Assembly: GCA_910574455.1 (NCBI GenBank)
Contig: CAJSYZ010000004.1
Span: forward strand, 3,854,599 to 3,918,598
From: Trichaptum fuscoviolaceum
Lineage: Eukaryota; Basidiomycota; Agaricomycetes; Hymenochaetales; Trichaptaceae
Length of the DNA: 64,000 bases
Direction of reading: 5' to 3'
Positions 1 through 11,195 of this stretch are shown one piece after another. The stretch's first letter is position 1, and each line of letters opens with the position of its first letter. A program made the position numbers and the translations under genes. The notes below the pieces were generated by a model. The model searched no databases, had not been told where the DNA came from, and saw only the letters and a program-made list of their open reading frames with translations.

Positions 1-1065
1 CAGTGTATGGAGCAGTTTGGATATGTCGAATTCTCTCCGGGAAGGTTCAATCGGTTTAATAAGAAAGATGACGCGAAGAAGCCGAGGACTAGCGAGCACC
101 CCTATGCATCGGACTGGGCGTTGATCAGGATTTGTGACGACCGTTCCCCATCTGACATGACTACTCTCTGCGAGCAGCATGGGAAGGGGCAATTTTGGAA
201 TTATGCAGACTTGAGAAGGTATGAACCAAAGAGCATGTGTGGTTCAGCTGCTTTCGACGACATTCTGGAGTTCATGGGATGGAAGGAAGGCACTCAAGTA
301 CATGATGGTCTGGTGCATATCAAAGATTTCACGAAACCGCGCGACATCTACAGCCGTCTTTATCAAGAAGAAACGGACGAACAAGCGATTAAAGATAAGC
401 AGCTCCATAGAGCACTAGCGAATGATGGCACAAAGGTCGTATCCTCGAAGCTTGAAACAAGACGGGTATATAAGTTTGGTTGGACAACTGGCCACACAGT
501 GGGCGTTTATAACAATCTCACTTCCTACTGGGTCGATCTTACACTAGAATTTGATGTCACATTCTCCGGTAAAGGCAAACGTCGCAAAGCCTGTGGAATC
601 AAAGAAGGTGTAAAGAGCGTCGAGAGTTGCTGGCAGGCGGTCCTGCAATTTCCACCCGGCAAGCACTTCGGTGGTCGTAGCCGTATATTTGGAGACCAAG
701 GTGATTCCGGAAGCTTGGTCATCGACCAGGATGCCAACGCACTTGGTACAATCACCTTTGTTACGACTTCGACGGAATGGCAACACGATGGGTTCACTTA
801 CGGAGTCCCTATTTGGCAACAATTGTCGGAGATGCGCACCTCCGGTTACGGTGATATTCATTTCGGATTCGAATCACAAAAGGATGATGCAGTGATGTCG
901 GAACTTGCGGAATATCATCCACAGATTAAGGTAACTAGGGCTAACAAGGGCTCGAGGACATGGGAAGCGTGGTTTAATGAGGAGCACCACAAGGTTGAGC
1001 GGGAACGAGCAGCATTGGAACCTTTTAATTCACTTAAACCGCAGACTCGGAGTCAGACGAAGTAG
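1..1065 (+). CDS. Trypsin-like (PA clan) serine peptidase homologue, C-terminal part
   Basis: The reading frame is already open at the left edge, so only the C-terminal 354 codons are present; the first ATG is at 7. Two elements of a chymotrypsin-fold peptidase are visible: an Asp in the phrase SDWALIRI, placed like the triad Asp, and GDQGDSGSLVID, which carries the nucleophile Ser in the GDSGS motif. GWTTGHTVG before it resembles the strand that precedes the Ser loop. The His of the triad would lie outside the window. The long Lys/Arg/Glu-rich tail after the protease fold is not a known domain to me. Whether the protein is an active protease or a fungal relative that lost activity cannot be judged without the N-terminus. 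It ends at TAG 1063-1065. Confidence 0.6.
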   Translation, partial: QCMEQFGYVEFSPGRFNRFNKKDDAKKPRTSEHPYASDWALIRICDDRSPSDMTTLCEQHGKGQFWNYADLRRYEPKSMCGSAAFDDILEFMGWKEGTQVHDGLVHIKDFTKPRDIYSRLYQEETDEQAIKDKQLHRALANDGTKVVSSKLETRRVYKFGWTTGHTVGVYNNLTSYWVDLTLEFDVTFSGKGKRRKACGIKEGVKSVESCWQAVLQFPPGKHFGGRSRIFGDQGDSGSLVIDQDANALGTITFVTTSTEWQHDGFTYGVPIWQQLSEMRTSGYGDIHFGFESQKDDAVMSELAEYHPQIKVTRANKGSRTWEAWFNEEHHKVERERAALEPFNSLKPQTRSQTK

Positions 1066-2420
1066 CCTGCCAGTGAGGACTCAGGCTTGTACTCATACTA
1101 TTTCTAACTGTTTTCTTTTCGTAGTATTACCTCATACCAGTGCATACCACTAGTATTCAAGTTGTGTCTTTGTATGTTTGTCTCCTGTTCTGTGTTCGTC
1201 GACCTTATACTTGTGTTTTCTGTGCATCGGTATTCAAGTTGTTGTATGACTGTATGTAAATAAAAAACGATATGAATTGTTTACTAACTATTCCGAGTCG
1301 GACTTGGACTCACTGGCACCAGTGATGCTCTAATTACTGCTCGATAAATTCACGACTGGCTCGAATCCGGGTCTACCAACCTGAAGACCGAACATCGTTA
1401 CGGGTTCGGCAACTTGAACTTTTGAGCTGAACTTGAAGTCCCACGACTCGGTCTCAGGCTCTGACTCGGAAGTTCTTCCGATTCGGAGGTCAGCTTGAAG
1501 TCGGAAACTACTAGTACTAGTAAACTAAGCCTGAGGGGCGAAGGTCGGTCCGGCTACTACTACAACTGCTCTGCTCGACAACTATTAGGTATAATAATTT
1601 TAATGGAATGACCGGTTGTTATTCTCGGGACGTTCTAGGTCAGAGGGAACTGGACGGCTTGACTTATGCTATTGCCTTCTGGCAGACGACGGAGGAGCTG
1701 GAACAAATGGGCTTTGCGACCAACCTTGATTCAAAGACAGACACGCAACTTGGTAGTATTGTTTTCCCGACTCCGAGTCAGCAAGAGCCCGACGTGGACA
1801 TCGCCGCTCGCCTTTTCCCAGACTGAGCCCCTTCCTCAACTCCCCCACCATGCGCACAAACTCTCTCATCTCATCCTCTTGCACTACCTTGAGGCTTGTC
1901 ATTTTCTTCAACCTTGGCGCTGTCTCCTTCACATATGACATCTTCCATGCGCTGCTCTCCTGCACTTTGTACTAAATTATGTCGTAACAGATCTGGGCGG
2001 AATGGGAGACAGAGGTCTGCACGAGCATGGCACAGGAGTTCAAGGCTGGTGAGTTTATTCTCCTTCTCAATCCTTTTACTTCACGTTATTTACATACCAT
2101 TTGATACAGAATCCTAGCTCACACCGTTTACAGCGCACGCAAGATGGTGCAATTCTGGAACACCGCCAGACAGCACCACCACCATTGCCATCGCACTCCT
2201 GCTACTAGTAGTACCCAGCATCGACATGATGACTTCCCACGTGGGGTCTGACACTGGCATCACAGGCCCTCCGTCGTCCGCTACCACCACTGACAGCCAT
2301 GGTCAGGTTGGAAACTAGAGACTTCCGGAGACACTTTCATTGTTGTGGGGACTGGTAAGTAGCCCTAGTAGTTATCCGCTATTGCAACAATAGCTCATGA
2401 CCCGATGAACACAACTACAT
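1066..2420. other. Intergenic region with palindromic spacer tract
   Basis: This is the 3' flank of the peptidase homologue and the degraded upstream part of the BCS1-like gene. Positions 1289-1580 hold the palindromic spacer vocabulary (GAGTCGGACTTGGACTC, CACTGGCACCAGTG and ACTAGTACTAGT types). A 72-codon open frame at 1608-1826 has no recognisable domain. Frames between 1850 and 2400 may be relics of the N-terminal domain of the ATPase, but I could not align them with confidence. Confidence 0.45.
1289..1580. repeat. Palindromic low-complexity tract
   Basis: The tract is dense in GACTCGG/CCGAGTC, CTTGAAGT/ACTTGAAC, CACTGGCACCAGTG and ACTACTAGTACTAGT words. Most are self-complementary around a single central base or at a perfect dyad. 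It contains no long open frame, and it matches tracts at 36461-36600, 47815-47960, 49225-49510, 55390-56020, 57940-58215 and 61900-62330. Confidence 0.6.
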
Positions 2421-3511
2421 GACTGGCTGATGCTATGGTTGTTGAAGCGCTTAGAATGCCAGCACGCTTACGAGTTCGAGACGACAGCGCGCACCATCTT
2501 GCCGGGCAAGTCTTCTTTCAGAGACAAGTCATTCGGAGATGAGGAGCTCAAAGGCTTCCAGTTTGCCTCACCAGACGACCATCAAATTCATATCTATTTC
2601 GCTGATTCCATGGCTCATGGCGGGGATTTAAGAGATGCTCCTTGCCAACACAAGGGACTTCTTGCAATCAGAGAAGGTATGTACATAAAGTGCCACACAT
2701 CGACTGAAAGTTTAACCTCTCTTTCTGAATCAGTGGTGCGCTGACCGTGGTAACCGCTCTCGTCGCGACAATTTCCTCTATCGTGTCCCTGGCTTGGGCA
2801 GATCATCGTTGATCCATGCCCTTGCTGGCGCGCTCATGCTCGACATTCTCGCCATCTCACGTTCCGCCTTTTGGATGAACGATGTGGCGTTGTCGTCGCT
2901 TATGGGCCGTGTGCCTGCCCCGTGTATTGTCCTTCTCGAGGACCTTGATGCTGCATTCACTCGCTCAACTTCGCGCGACGGGTCCTCAACCTGTGTTCCT
3001 GGTGGTAAGAAGAAGAGCTCTTTGTTGTCCGACAACAAGGATAAGATGACGATGATGACGACAATGAAGAAATTGGCAAGAAGAAGAAAAGCAAGAAATA
3101 TGACACTCTATCCGACGTGAACACGCTCTCTCTTTCTGGCCTTCTTAATGCACTTGATGGTGTCGCCGCTGCTGTTGGCCGCTTCCTCTTCTCGTCGCAG
3201 CGACGAACCATCTTGAGCGTTTCGACCCCGCGCTCTCGCGCCCCGGTGGCATGGATGTTTGGATCGAGTTCAAAAGCGCAAGCCCTAGGCAGGCTCAAGC
3301 GCTCTTCTGCGACTTCTTCCTGTACGCGGACGTCAAGAAGCCCGAGATCACCAAACGCGAAGGCGAGCTCGATGGGATCAGCCTCCCCACCACACCCCAT
3401 CCTCTGGATCGTTTCGGAAATTCCGGTGTCGGTATTTGCGTCCGATGCCTCGAGTACCGCAACCTTGAGCTCGAGCTCATTGATGAGAGGTGCGTCAAAC
3501 AGTCTACCTGA
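2421..3511 (+). pseudogene. BCS1-like AAA ATPase, decayed
   Basis: BCS1 is an AAA ATPase of the mitochondrial inner membrane that moves folded Rieske protein; agaricomycetes carry many relatives. Remains of the N-terminal BCS1 domain (DWLMLWLLKR) start near 2421. An intron at about 2677-2732 (GTATGT...TCAG) leads into the AAA domain. Walker B-like CIVLLEDLDAAF is intact. The Walker A region reads VPGLGRSSLIHA, so the catalytic Lys is Arg and the first Gly is lost. The stretch ALSRPGGMDVWIEF has Gly where the family has Arg. The domain runs through three frames: frame 1 to about 3040, frame 3 to about 3190 (SDVNTLSLSGLLNALDG), then frame 2. The two breaks lack convincing splice sites, and the C-terminus is truncated. 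A hidden intron could explain one break, not both plus the lost residues. Confidence 0.7.
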
Positions 3512-4377
3512 CGTTGGCAAAGCAGCTCACGACGCAAATTGCGAATGCATCAAACGGGAAAAAGTATTACTTCATCTTAGATATCGTTCAAGTAGTCATG
3601 TCCTATTCCTCGACAAACACCTCTGTGCCACCACCATTGCCGCCGAAACGGAGATCGCTCGGTTTCAATATGCAGAATAAGTCGATTATCGGCCGACAGC
3701 GCAATCCCCCCAGCTCTAAGGTCAAGAAACGTGCCTTCATTCAATCTACTTCTTTCAAAGCGGATTGGGGTGCATTGATCCCATTTCCCATATCGGCATG
3801 GTTCCGGTTTCGAGTTGTGTCCAGGGATGACTGATTGTATGACGGCTTACTCGTGGCTTTGCCTTCTAGAGCTGATGGAACAGCTTCTTGTGCAGTGGGC
3901 TATGTCTTCCTGACTTCTTCGGAGTTAACCTGACTCACTTTCTTGTTTGTTTGTGCATAAAATGAAAAGAAGCCTCATAATCGAGTCATCTAGAAGAAAT
4001 CCTTCTTATCTCCTGTCAGTTCAGCTTGAGGTTTATCCGAGCCATAGTACAATGCACTGATAGATTCCTCTCTTCTTTTCCCAGAAGAATAAGGCATCAG
4101 AAAAATGCGTGCAAGAGCTTTGTATAAATGTGAACTCGGAGTGGGTGTCGCCCCTCCCCGCCACCCACCCACCCACTCAACCCTTCGCCATGAACTTTTA
4201 TCACATTCTGTTGGGGCTACACATGCTCCTATTGATTGACCATGCTGTGCTTCGAGTACGCATCGCGCGAAGACTTCCTTGGACACAAAGGAGGATATCT
4301 AGGATGCAAAAATTCGTGCTTACTTTCTATTTCCTCTCAAAATCACTGCACTGACTTTTTGCCAGCTTCACAAACAG
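3512..4377. other. Intergenic region
   Basis: It holds only short shadow frames. A 114-codon plus frame at 3490-3834 and an 81-codon plus frame at 4109-4354 show no family signature. A small upstream exon of the exonuclease gene cannot be excluded, because a possible acceptor (TTGCCAG) lies just before 4365. Confidence 0.4.
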
Positions 4378-5235
4378 ATGCAACATCTCCTCGACTACCT
4401 GGGGGTTCCGCCAACGCCTCTTCTTCAACTTCGCAGTTATACACTCGGACCTCTTGTTCCTGAAGTATGTCTGACCACCGCGACGATGGAGAATGCCGTA
4501 GACGTCATCTATGCTTCCTTGCCGGATGCCCCGGAACGACGCTTCGTTGCCCTCGACATTGAATGGGCGAGTAACTCACCAGAGCTATATCGCGTGGACC
4601 TCATCCAACTCGCGGTTCAGCAACATGTGTTCCTCCTCCGGACTCATCTACTTAATGAACTTCCCGCGAGATTGACACAATTATTAGGTGATGAAGCTGT
4701 ATGGAAAGTGTCAGCAGGAATCGCTGGTATGAGAGTCCCATTTCTTCTCTCATTATTTGGCATAACTGAACTAATTGGCAGGTGATGCAACTCGCATCAG
4801 GAATAAATTTGGCGTTCCCGTAACCTCCTGTGTCGATTTGACAGATTGGGCGCGCTTCGTTTACCCCGATTTCTGGCCAAGAACGCTAACTTGGCTCCAG
4901 CTGCTTCTGAACCCCCGTCTCTGGTTCAAGTTTCCGCAACCGTTTATAAAGCTGGAGGAGATGGCAGGCAGACTCCTGCAGGCAAACATTGAGAAGGATG
5001 CCACGGTCACGAGGAGCAATTGGGCCGAAGTTGAGCTGTCGGCTGCTCAAGTCCATTGTAAGTTATCCTTTTCAAGTTGTCACTCAGGCTGATCATCTTC
5101 TCACTTGCATCTGCTCTATTAGATGCGGCAATCGACGCGCACAGCACGTTTGCTGTTGCTTCCGTCTTGAATCAAGATGCCTTGGCCTTACCGGATGCAG
5201 AAATCCATCACTTCCCAATGCTCGATATTGAGTAG
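4378..5235 (+). CDS. 3'-5' exonuclease, WRN/RNase D type (DnaQ-like fold)
   Basis: Proposed CDS: join(4378..4726, 4782..5057, 5123..5235). The introns are GT-AG, 55 and 65 bp, and phases agree throughout. Three DEDD-family exonuclease motifs appear in order: FVALDIEWA (Exo I, DxE), GDATRIRNKFGV (Exo II region) and YAAIDAHSTFAV (Exo III, Tyr-x-x-x-Asp of the DEDDy type). Known relatives remove nucleotides from DNA or RNA 3' ends using two metal ions bound by these acids. Stand-alone WRN-exonuclease-like proteins of about 240-260 residues are common in basidiomycetes, which fits this size. No helicase domain follows. The start at 4378 is the first in-frame ATG; a further 5' exon is possible. 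Confidence 0.75.
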
Positions 5236-6020
5236 GCTGAGGCCCGTTTGAATAGTGCTAACGGTGTTATCTTGTTGAGTAAATTGTTGAGTGCATGCTC
5301 TTGTCTTCAAAAGTTGCCAGGAGCATCGTGATTGTATCTATTATTGAATTGCTTCTCGTTGAATGATCATTGTAGACTGAGGTTGTCAATGGTGTTTGCT
5401 GTCGCTTTCAAGATGTCATGAAGATGAAGGTAGCTTGAAATCTCAAAACAGAGGTTCAAGTTCACTTGAGTACAGTAGTGGTAGTAGTAGTAAATCTCAC
5501 TTGAGTCTGACTTGCCACCTGATGTACAGCTTCCCTCCTTACGCACTGATTTTGTCCTGAAACGCCGTTTTAAGGCCATCAGGCAGCCAGGCAACACTTC
5601 AGGCAGGCATGACAACGCTTCAACCCATTTAAGGAAGCTCCAGGACGCGCCAGCCGCCGTTAGCAATCTCTGATGTATTACACTTGAGCACTGAAATCCT
5701 GACTTGCATTCTGATGCACTGAGAGACGGCTTGCATCCTGAAACACTCCTTATTTCAGTGAGATAAGGCAATCAGTGTATTTTCAGACGAAGTAGCGACC
5801 CTTCAGACAGGTGCCAGCCAAATCAGGACGCGTCAGGACGCGTCAGTCGCCGTAAGCAAAAGGAAGTTTCCCTGATGTAGTAGTACTAGTTAGTACTAAT
5901 AAACTCTTATTTCTATTTTTGGATGTCCTGATTTTTTTGTGTTCAGAGCACGGCAAACACATTTCTTCAGTCCTTCGTAACATTGTCAACGGTGACAAGG
6001 ACCGGGAAATAACGAGGTCG
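5236..6020. other. Intergenic region with a diverged direct repeat
   Basis: No gene is seen. Two related segments near 5640-5675 and 5833-5885 share CAGGACGCG(C/T)CAG(C/T)CGCCGT and a following CTGATGTA block, about 195 bp apart. A tandem GTCAGGACGCGTCAGGACGC lies in the second copy. A short ACTAGT/AGTACT run (5876-5900) sits just before the mL44 gene. Confidence 0.5.
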
Positions 6021-7205
6021 ATGGCTCAGGTAGTCAAGAGCGTAGCTTCGAAGGCCGCTCAGATTGCTTCTGTTCCTGCTTCTGTATTACGACAATTTCC
6101 GCCCAAGGAGGCCGTGTTCAACGCAAGCACACCAACCTACTTTTCGCCTGAGGTCTGGGCAAACCTCCAAAGGCCACCTTCTTCTGCTCTTACTTCGTTC
6201 GCGCATCGAATAGGGCTCGCAAATGTAATCAAGAATGACAATGAGCTCCTACAAGCGTGTACACACCCCACCTACCCGAGCTTCTACTCACTACACTCCC
6301 CGAATGCTGCACCACTGAAGTCGAACGCTAACTTATCGACGTTGGGAAACTCTTTGATGGGTCTCATTGCAACGGAATATATCCATGCGAGCTATCCACA
6401 TCTTCCAACGCGAGTGGTGAAGGCAGCCGTTAGTGCGTATGTTGGACCAATGACTTGCGCAACTGTTGCGAAAGAAATAGGTACCGCGCCTTTATTACGG
6501 TGGAATCGTCCAGTGCGTATCTTCATGTGCTTTGAGCCGAAACAGACACTGACCATGGTTTATAGGACGAAGCTTCAACAGCAGAACCTATCTCTTTACT
6601 TGACGCCCTTGCAACCATACCCCGCGCCCTCACCGCCCTCGTTTATCACCACCGCTCCCTCCCTACCGCACGAAAATTCGTGCACACATATTTCCTCAGC
6701 CGTGAAGTGGACCTACGACCTCTCATGAAGTTTCGTGATCCAAAAATGGCATTGGCTCGTACAGTGTCAAAATTCCAACGAGAGCGTCCAATATCAAGGT
6801 TTGTCTGACTTATATTTCTAATAAATAGATGCTGACCGAAAAACTACTAGACTGTTGAAAGAGACCGGCAGATTGTCGAACTCCCCTGTGTTTGTTGTTG
6901 GCATCTTCTCGGGGGTTGACAAGTTGGGTGAGGGCTTTGGTAGCTCATTAAAAATGGCCGAGTTCCGCGTACGTTCCTTTACTTGATTTTGTTGAGACCT
7001 CATTAACATCCACCCTTCGCCATAGGCTGCCGAAGACTCATTACATAGACTATACCTTACACGAACACCTCCAGACATGCTTACATTACCCTCCGACACC
7101 TTCGCAGCACAAGGGTCCGTCTACGAATCAGATGAGGAGGCTGGTATCTATGTACCTGGCGATCTAGGAGAGTTGGAAGTTATTTATGCTAGTAAAGACC
7201 GTTAG
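6021..7205 (+). CDS. MRPL3: Mitochondrial large-subunit ribosomal protein mL44 (MRPL3)
   Basis: Proposed CDS: join(6021..6512, 6566..6798, 6851..6968, 7026..7205), 340 residues; all three introns are GT-AG and 52-57 bp. mL44 is a structural protein of the mitoribosomal large subunit made of an inactive RNase III-like domain and a double-stranded RNA-binding domain. Here the RNase III-like part covers roughly residues 60-200 (FAHRIGLAN, NLSTLGNSLMGLIATEY, TRVVKAAVSAYVGP). The dsRBD-like part contains VDKLGEGFGSSLKMAEFRAA (about residues 250-300). The acidic residues of active RNase III are absent, as expected. The first residues (MAQVVKSVASKAAQIASVP) form a basic amphipathic helix typical of a mitochondrial targeting peptide, so I chose ATG 6021 although the frame is open upstream. 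Confidence 0.88.
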
Positions 7206-7496
7206 TAATATACAATCACTATTATCGCATCTCCGCACACCGCAATTGCATACGCTTTATTCATTTTACTATTTTTCCTATCTTTTCCTTGATGGATGCC
7301 AAGCTCTTTTCGAATAATTCGAGTTCGAGCAATGCGGACCGATTTCCACGCCCTGAAGTAGTGCGGAAATAGTTGATGCGTTCAGTCTTCTCTCAGGCTG
7401 CTAAATGAACCATGTGCTGAGTATAAGTTCAACACTCACCTCGCTTCCTGTTCATCCTCATTTGTACCTCCCACGACGTCGAGTAGCGTTGGTGAT

Positions 7497-9930
7497 ATGA
7501 AGAACGAGAAGAGCGAACTGCCCGTGACAATCTCGGGCACTGCAATGGCTACTCGGAAGCCCCTCAGCAGGAGGTTCACGATGCTCGCGCTCAGCCTGAC
7601 GGGACTCTTGCTCGGTATCGACGGCCTTCTGAAGCTCCATCACAGGTCCTGTGGAGGGAGCTTTGATGGACTCCGAGATGTCTTGGTCGCTGCTACTAAC
7701 TATAGCCCGGTGGCCATCTTCAATGAGGACGCACCGGAGCTGTGTCCTCAGGTTGATCAGGTCCTGCCTGTGAAGCACAAGGCGCTTTGGGAGGACATCG
7801 GCGCACTATATAGCTCGGAATCCTTCAAGCCAAAGGCTGCAGAATACCTCGGAGGTGCGGTCAGGATACCGTGAGTTCATTTACATTCGTTGAATATGAA
7901 AAGACTGAGAAGACTTCTTAGTACTGAATCGTATGATAAGATGGATGATGTTGGCGTTGACCCTCGCTGGGATGTATTTGGAGATTTCCATGCGTATCTC
8001 CTGAAGGCGTTTCCATTAGTGTAAGTTGTAATTCACCGCGCTAATCCATACTCATGGATATTTCAGCCATTCGACCTTGAAGTTGACCAAAGTCAACACA
8101 TATGGTCTTCTGTACGAGCTTGAGGGGTCAGATTCGACACTCAAGCCCCTGCTTCTTTGTGCTCACCAAGGCATGTATTTCAATAAGGACTATCTGTTCC
8201 AGTATTCATACGCGTATTTTCCAGACGTTGTCCCGGTTGACCCTAAGACAGTGGATCAATGGGAACAGCCTCCTTACTCTGGGTATTTTGATGGTCTGTA
8301 GTACATATATGACGGAAATTGTTGCATTCTGACATCTGTGCAGGACAGAGGATCTGGGGTCGAGGCAGCTCAGATGACAAAAGCGGTCTTATAGGCATTC
8401 TGTATGTTTAATCTTACGGAACAGTAACTCTGAGTCTCAATTCTTCGCCTATTGCAGGACTTCTATTGAGACTTTGCTATCAAAAGGCTTCAAACCAACT
8501 CGTAAAATAGTACTTGCGTTTGGTACGTCGATCGACCTTTTCATTCTTTTCCTCTCTTCTAAATCCAACTCAACAGGCTTCGACGAAGAAGCTTCCGGTA
8601 TCTACGTATGTCCCCCCGAGCTTCCGATGCTCACAACTCCTTAACAGCGTTTCAGGGCGCCCAACAACTGGGCAAATATATGGAAGAGAACTTTGGCGAA
8701 AATTACTTCGCCTTCCTCGTTGACGAGGGCGGTGCGTCCCATTTCTCATTCCAAGAAAGTTTCTGACTCGCACTCGATAGGAGGATACGCTAAGCAATAT
8801 GATGGCGTTTTCGCGGTTCCGGCTATCGGCGAGAAGGGCTACCTCGACGTCAGAGTCGATGTTTCTTCCCCAGGAGGCCACTCCAGCATCCCACCTGCGC
8901 ACACGGTGAGTATTTCTGTCTGATTTGAAAGAAGAACTCGACTCAGTGGTCGTCGTTAGAGCATCGGCATTCTCTCGGCACTCCTTGTCGAATTCGAGTC
9001 AAATCCTTATGCACCTGAACTCAGCCGAGCGACGCCCATCTACGGGACACTTCAGTGCCTCGCTGCTCATGCGCCCAGCGTGCCTGAGAAGCTGCGCAAG
9101 GCAATCAAGAAGTCTGTCAGCTCTGACAAGGCGCTGAAGGCACTTGAGGCCATCCTTTCGGAAGATAGAGAACTGAAGAGCTACATCGGCACTACACAGG
9201 CTATCGACCTCATTCAAGGAGGTGTTAAGACAAACGCGCTGCCCGAATCCGCATGGGCTGTTGTGAACCATCGTATTGCCACACAGAGGTTTGCGCAAAT
9301 CATTTATGCCATCAGAGCACGCTAATGCGATTATACTACCTTCAGTTCGGTCGACGTTGTCAAAGCTCGTGATACCAAGCTGCTAGAAGACCTTGCGACC
9401 AAGTTCAACCTTTCCTTCAAAGCTTTCGGTGAGGACGTTACGACCGGCTCGGAGGCAAAATACGGCGCACTCGTCCTAAGCGATGCCTGGGGAACAGCTC
9501 TCGAACCAGCCCCAATCACGCCCACGGACCCAGATGCTGCACCGTATACACTTCTTTCAGGTACTATAAAAGCGACATACAATGCTCAACGGGGATTTGA
9601 GAATACGGAAGAAATCTTTGTTGCTCCGGGTATTATGACCGGTAACACTGGTGCGTCTATAAGATACACAGAAAGGCTGGATTGAATGATGCTGAGAATA
9701 ACAGATACTCGCTATTACTGGAAGCTGACTGAGCATATCTTCCGGTACAATCACAATACCGGGTCTCTGGCTGGTGTACATACTGTAAACGAATGTAAGC
9801 TGCTCCAGCACACACCGTCGAGTACTTTCTGACGCACTACTATTTAGCCGTTGACGTTGACGGCTTTATCGAAATGATCAGATTCTTCACAACACTGATC
9901 TTGAACACTGATGAATCTACCCTAGTTTGA
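7497..9930 (+). CDS. CPS1: Vacuolar carboxypeptidase S (M20 family Gly-Xaa carboxypeptidase)
   Basis: Thirteen exons give 601 residues: join(7497..7870, 7922..8020, 8067..8170, 8225..8293, 8344..8401, 8458..8522, 8577..8605, 8656..8731, 8781..8905, 8960..9288, 9346..9650, 9705..9794, 9848..9930). Phases agree at every junction. Known relatives are zinc metallopeptidases that release C-terminal residues from small peptides in the vacuole lumen. A hydrophobic segment at about residues 28-46 after a basic stretch fits the type II anchor of Cps1. M20 metal-site motifs are present: His-Gln-Asp before VVPV, GRGSSDDKSG (bridging Asp), FGFDEEASG (catalytic Glu pair) and FLVDEGG. PGGHSSIPP is the dimerisation-domain signature. 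The third intron (8171-8224) appears to start with GC instead of GT. Left unspliced it would insert 18 residues between the zinc-binding His and Asp. Confidence 0.9.
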
Positions 9931-10285
9931 TAATGAAAAGTGCCCAGATCACATGTATACATGATTTCTTGGTTACAGAAGCTCTTATGTTTAATGTCCT
10001 GGAATCTTACTGATGGATTTTCGACGTATACAATGTTGAGATTTTCTGGCAGTCTCCTTTCATAGGGGTGGGACAGACTTCAGAGGTAAAGTTGTAGGAA
10101 GAATCACGAAGTAGCCAATAGCATTGAACCCTGATAATAACTATGACAATGACAGCAACAAGAGTGGATGTGGACTAGCCCAGATGTAAAGTAAGTCTAC
10201 CAGTAGAGCACGCGAGTACGACCAGCACACGCAAAGAATCCAAGTGTAAGTCCGTAGGGAAGTAGAGTGTGGCGGCTTATGCCGA
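9931..10285. other. Convergent intergenic region
   Basis: This is the shared 3' flank of CPS1 (plus) and the DUF3455 gene (minus). I see no gene, repeat or mobile element in it. Confidence 0.6.
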
Positions 10286-11195
10286 TTACTTGAAGAACCC
10301 TGTTGAGAGAGGTTAGGCACTCAATAAGATGAGTTAGATTGGAAGGCGTACAGTATTTTGCGGCATATTTCACCGAGATGAGGGGTGAACCAGGCGTGCA
10401 CTGAACAAGAGTCAACGGCCGTCATTAGGATAACAGCCAATTCAGCTTACCGAAGCAGGGGGTTGTCCGGCCTTTGTGTCAAGGCGGTAGACGTGCTTTG
10501 CGAGGTTGCCTTGGGCGCCCGTAAGCTCAAGCCAGTCAACATCCTGGCTGCCTGATGGAGCAGCGATGTCGCCAGTCTTGTTGGCGAGGACGAAGGCGGT
10601 GGGATCGCCCTTGCGTGACGCCGCACGGAAGTCAAACACAGGACTTACACCCGAGCTCGTGAAGGGGTTCGTGACGAAGTAGTGCTGACCGAGCACGGGG
10701 AAGGACGAGCCGAGGGCGGAGATCACATCGTCGACGGTGACAGACTTGTCAGCGTTGAAAAGAGAAAATGCGGCAGTCTCGATGGGATCGAAAAAGGGAG
10801 TGCCGTGAGCGCAAGTGATGTCGAGGAGCTCAGCGACGGCACCGACGGAGCTGAAAGAAAGACTCAGTTAGGTAAAGGGCATTTCTGTTGAACAAATCAG
10901 ACATACGTGAAAGTGCCAGTGCTGGAGCAAGTGTAGTTCTCTGTGAACAAATTGCACCAAAATGTGTTAGCACAGGGGTATAGCTCGTTGATTAGGATGA
11001 ATTGCACTCGCGTATGCCAATTCCGAGCCCAATTGTGAATGGCTTCTCGCCAGACGAGACAGTGAGCGTCGTTTGCCCGGACGGGAGGTCGGGGACAGCC
11101 TTGGACACATCGCAGCCAGTGACTTTGAACTGGAAGGCGGGGGCAGCTGCCGCCATTCCGATGAATAGTGAAGTAAAGAGGGTAGAGGTGAGCAT
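10286..11195 (-). CDS. Secreted DUF3455 family protein
   Basis: Proposed CDS: complement(join(10286..10299, 10352..10400, 10451..10850, 10907..10940, 11012..11195)), 226 residues; phases agree at all junctions and the last exon is only 14 bp. DUF3455 proteins are small fungal and bacterial secreted proteins of unknown biochemistry, often mislabelled malate dehydrogenase. The N-terminus (MLTSTLFTSLFIGMAAAAPA) is a clear signal peptide. Family hallmarks are visible: IQNYTC after the first intron, SVGAVAELLDI, LGQHYFVTNP, SPVFDF, VDWLEL, VYRLDTKAGQPPAS and the terminal KYAAKYWFF. Spliced this way, the first intron (10941-11011) uses a GC donor (GCGAGT), and only that choice restores the conserved IQNYTC. 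An ATG 24 codons upstream is in frame but would bury the signal peptide. Confidence 0.82.

Noticed and set aside
525..861. Minus-strand open frames opposite the peptidase homologue
   Set aside because: They mirror the codon structure of the plus-strand gene and have no domain, start context or splice sites of their own.
1340..1380. tRNA-like T-loop word GGCTCGAATCC
   Set aside because: No acceptor stem or D/anticodon arms can be formed with the flanking sequence.
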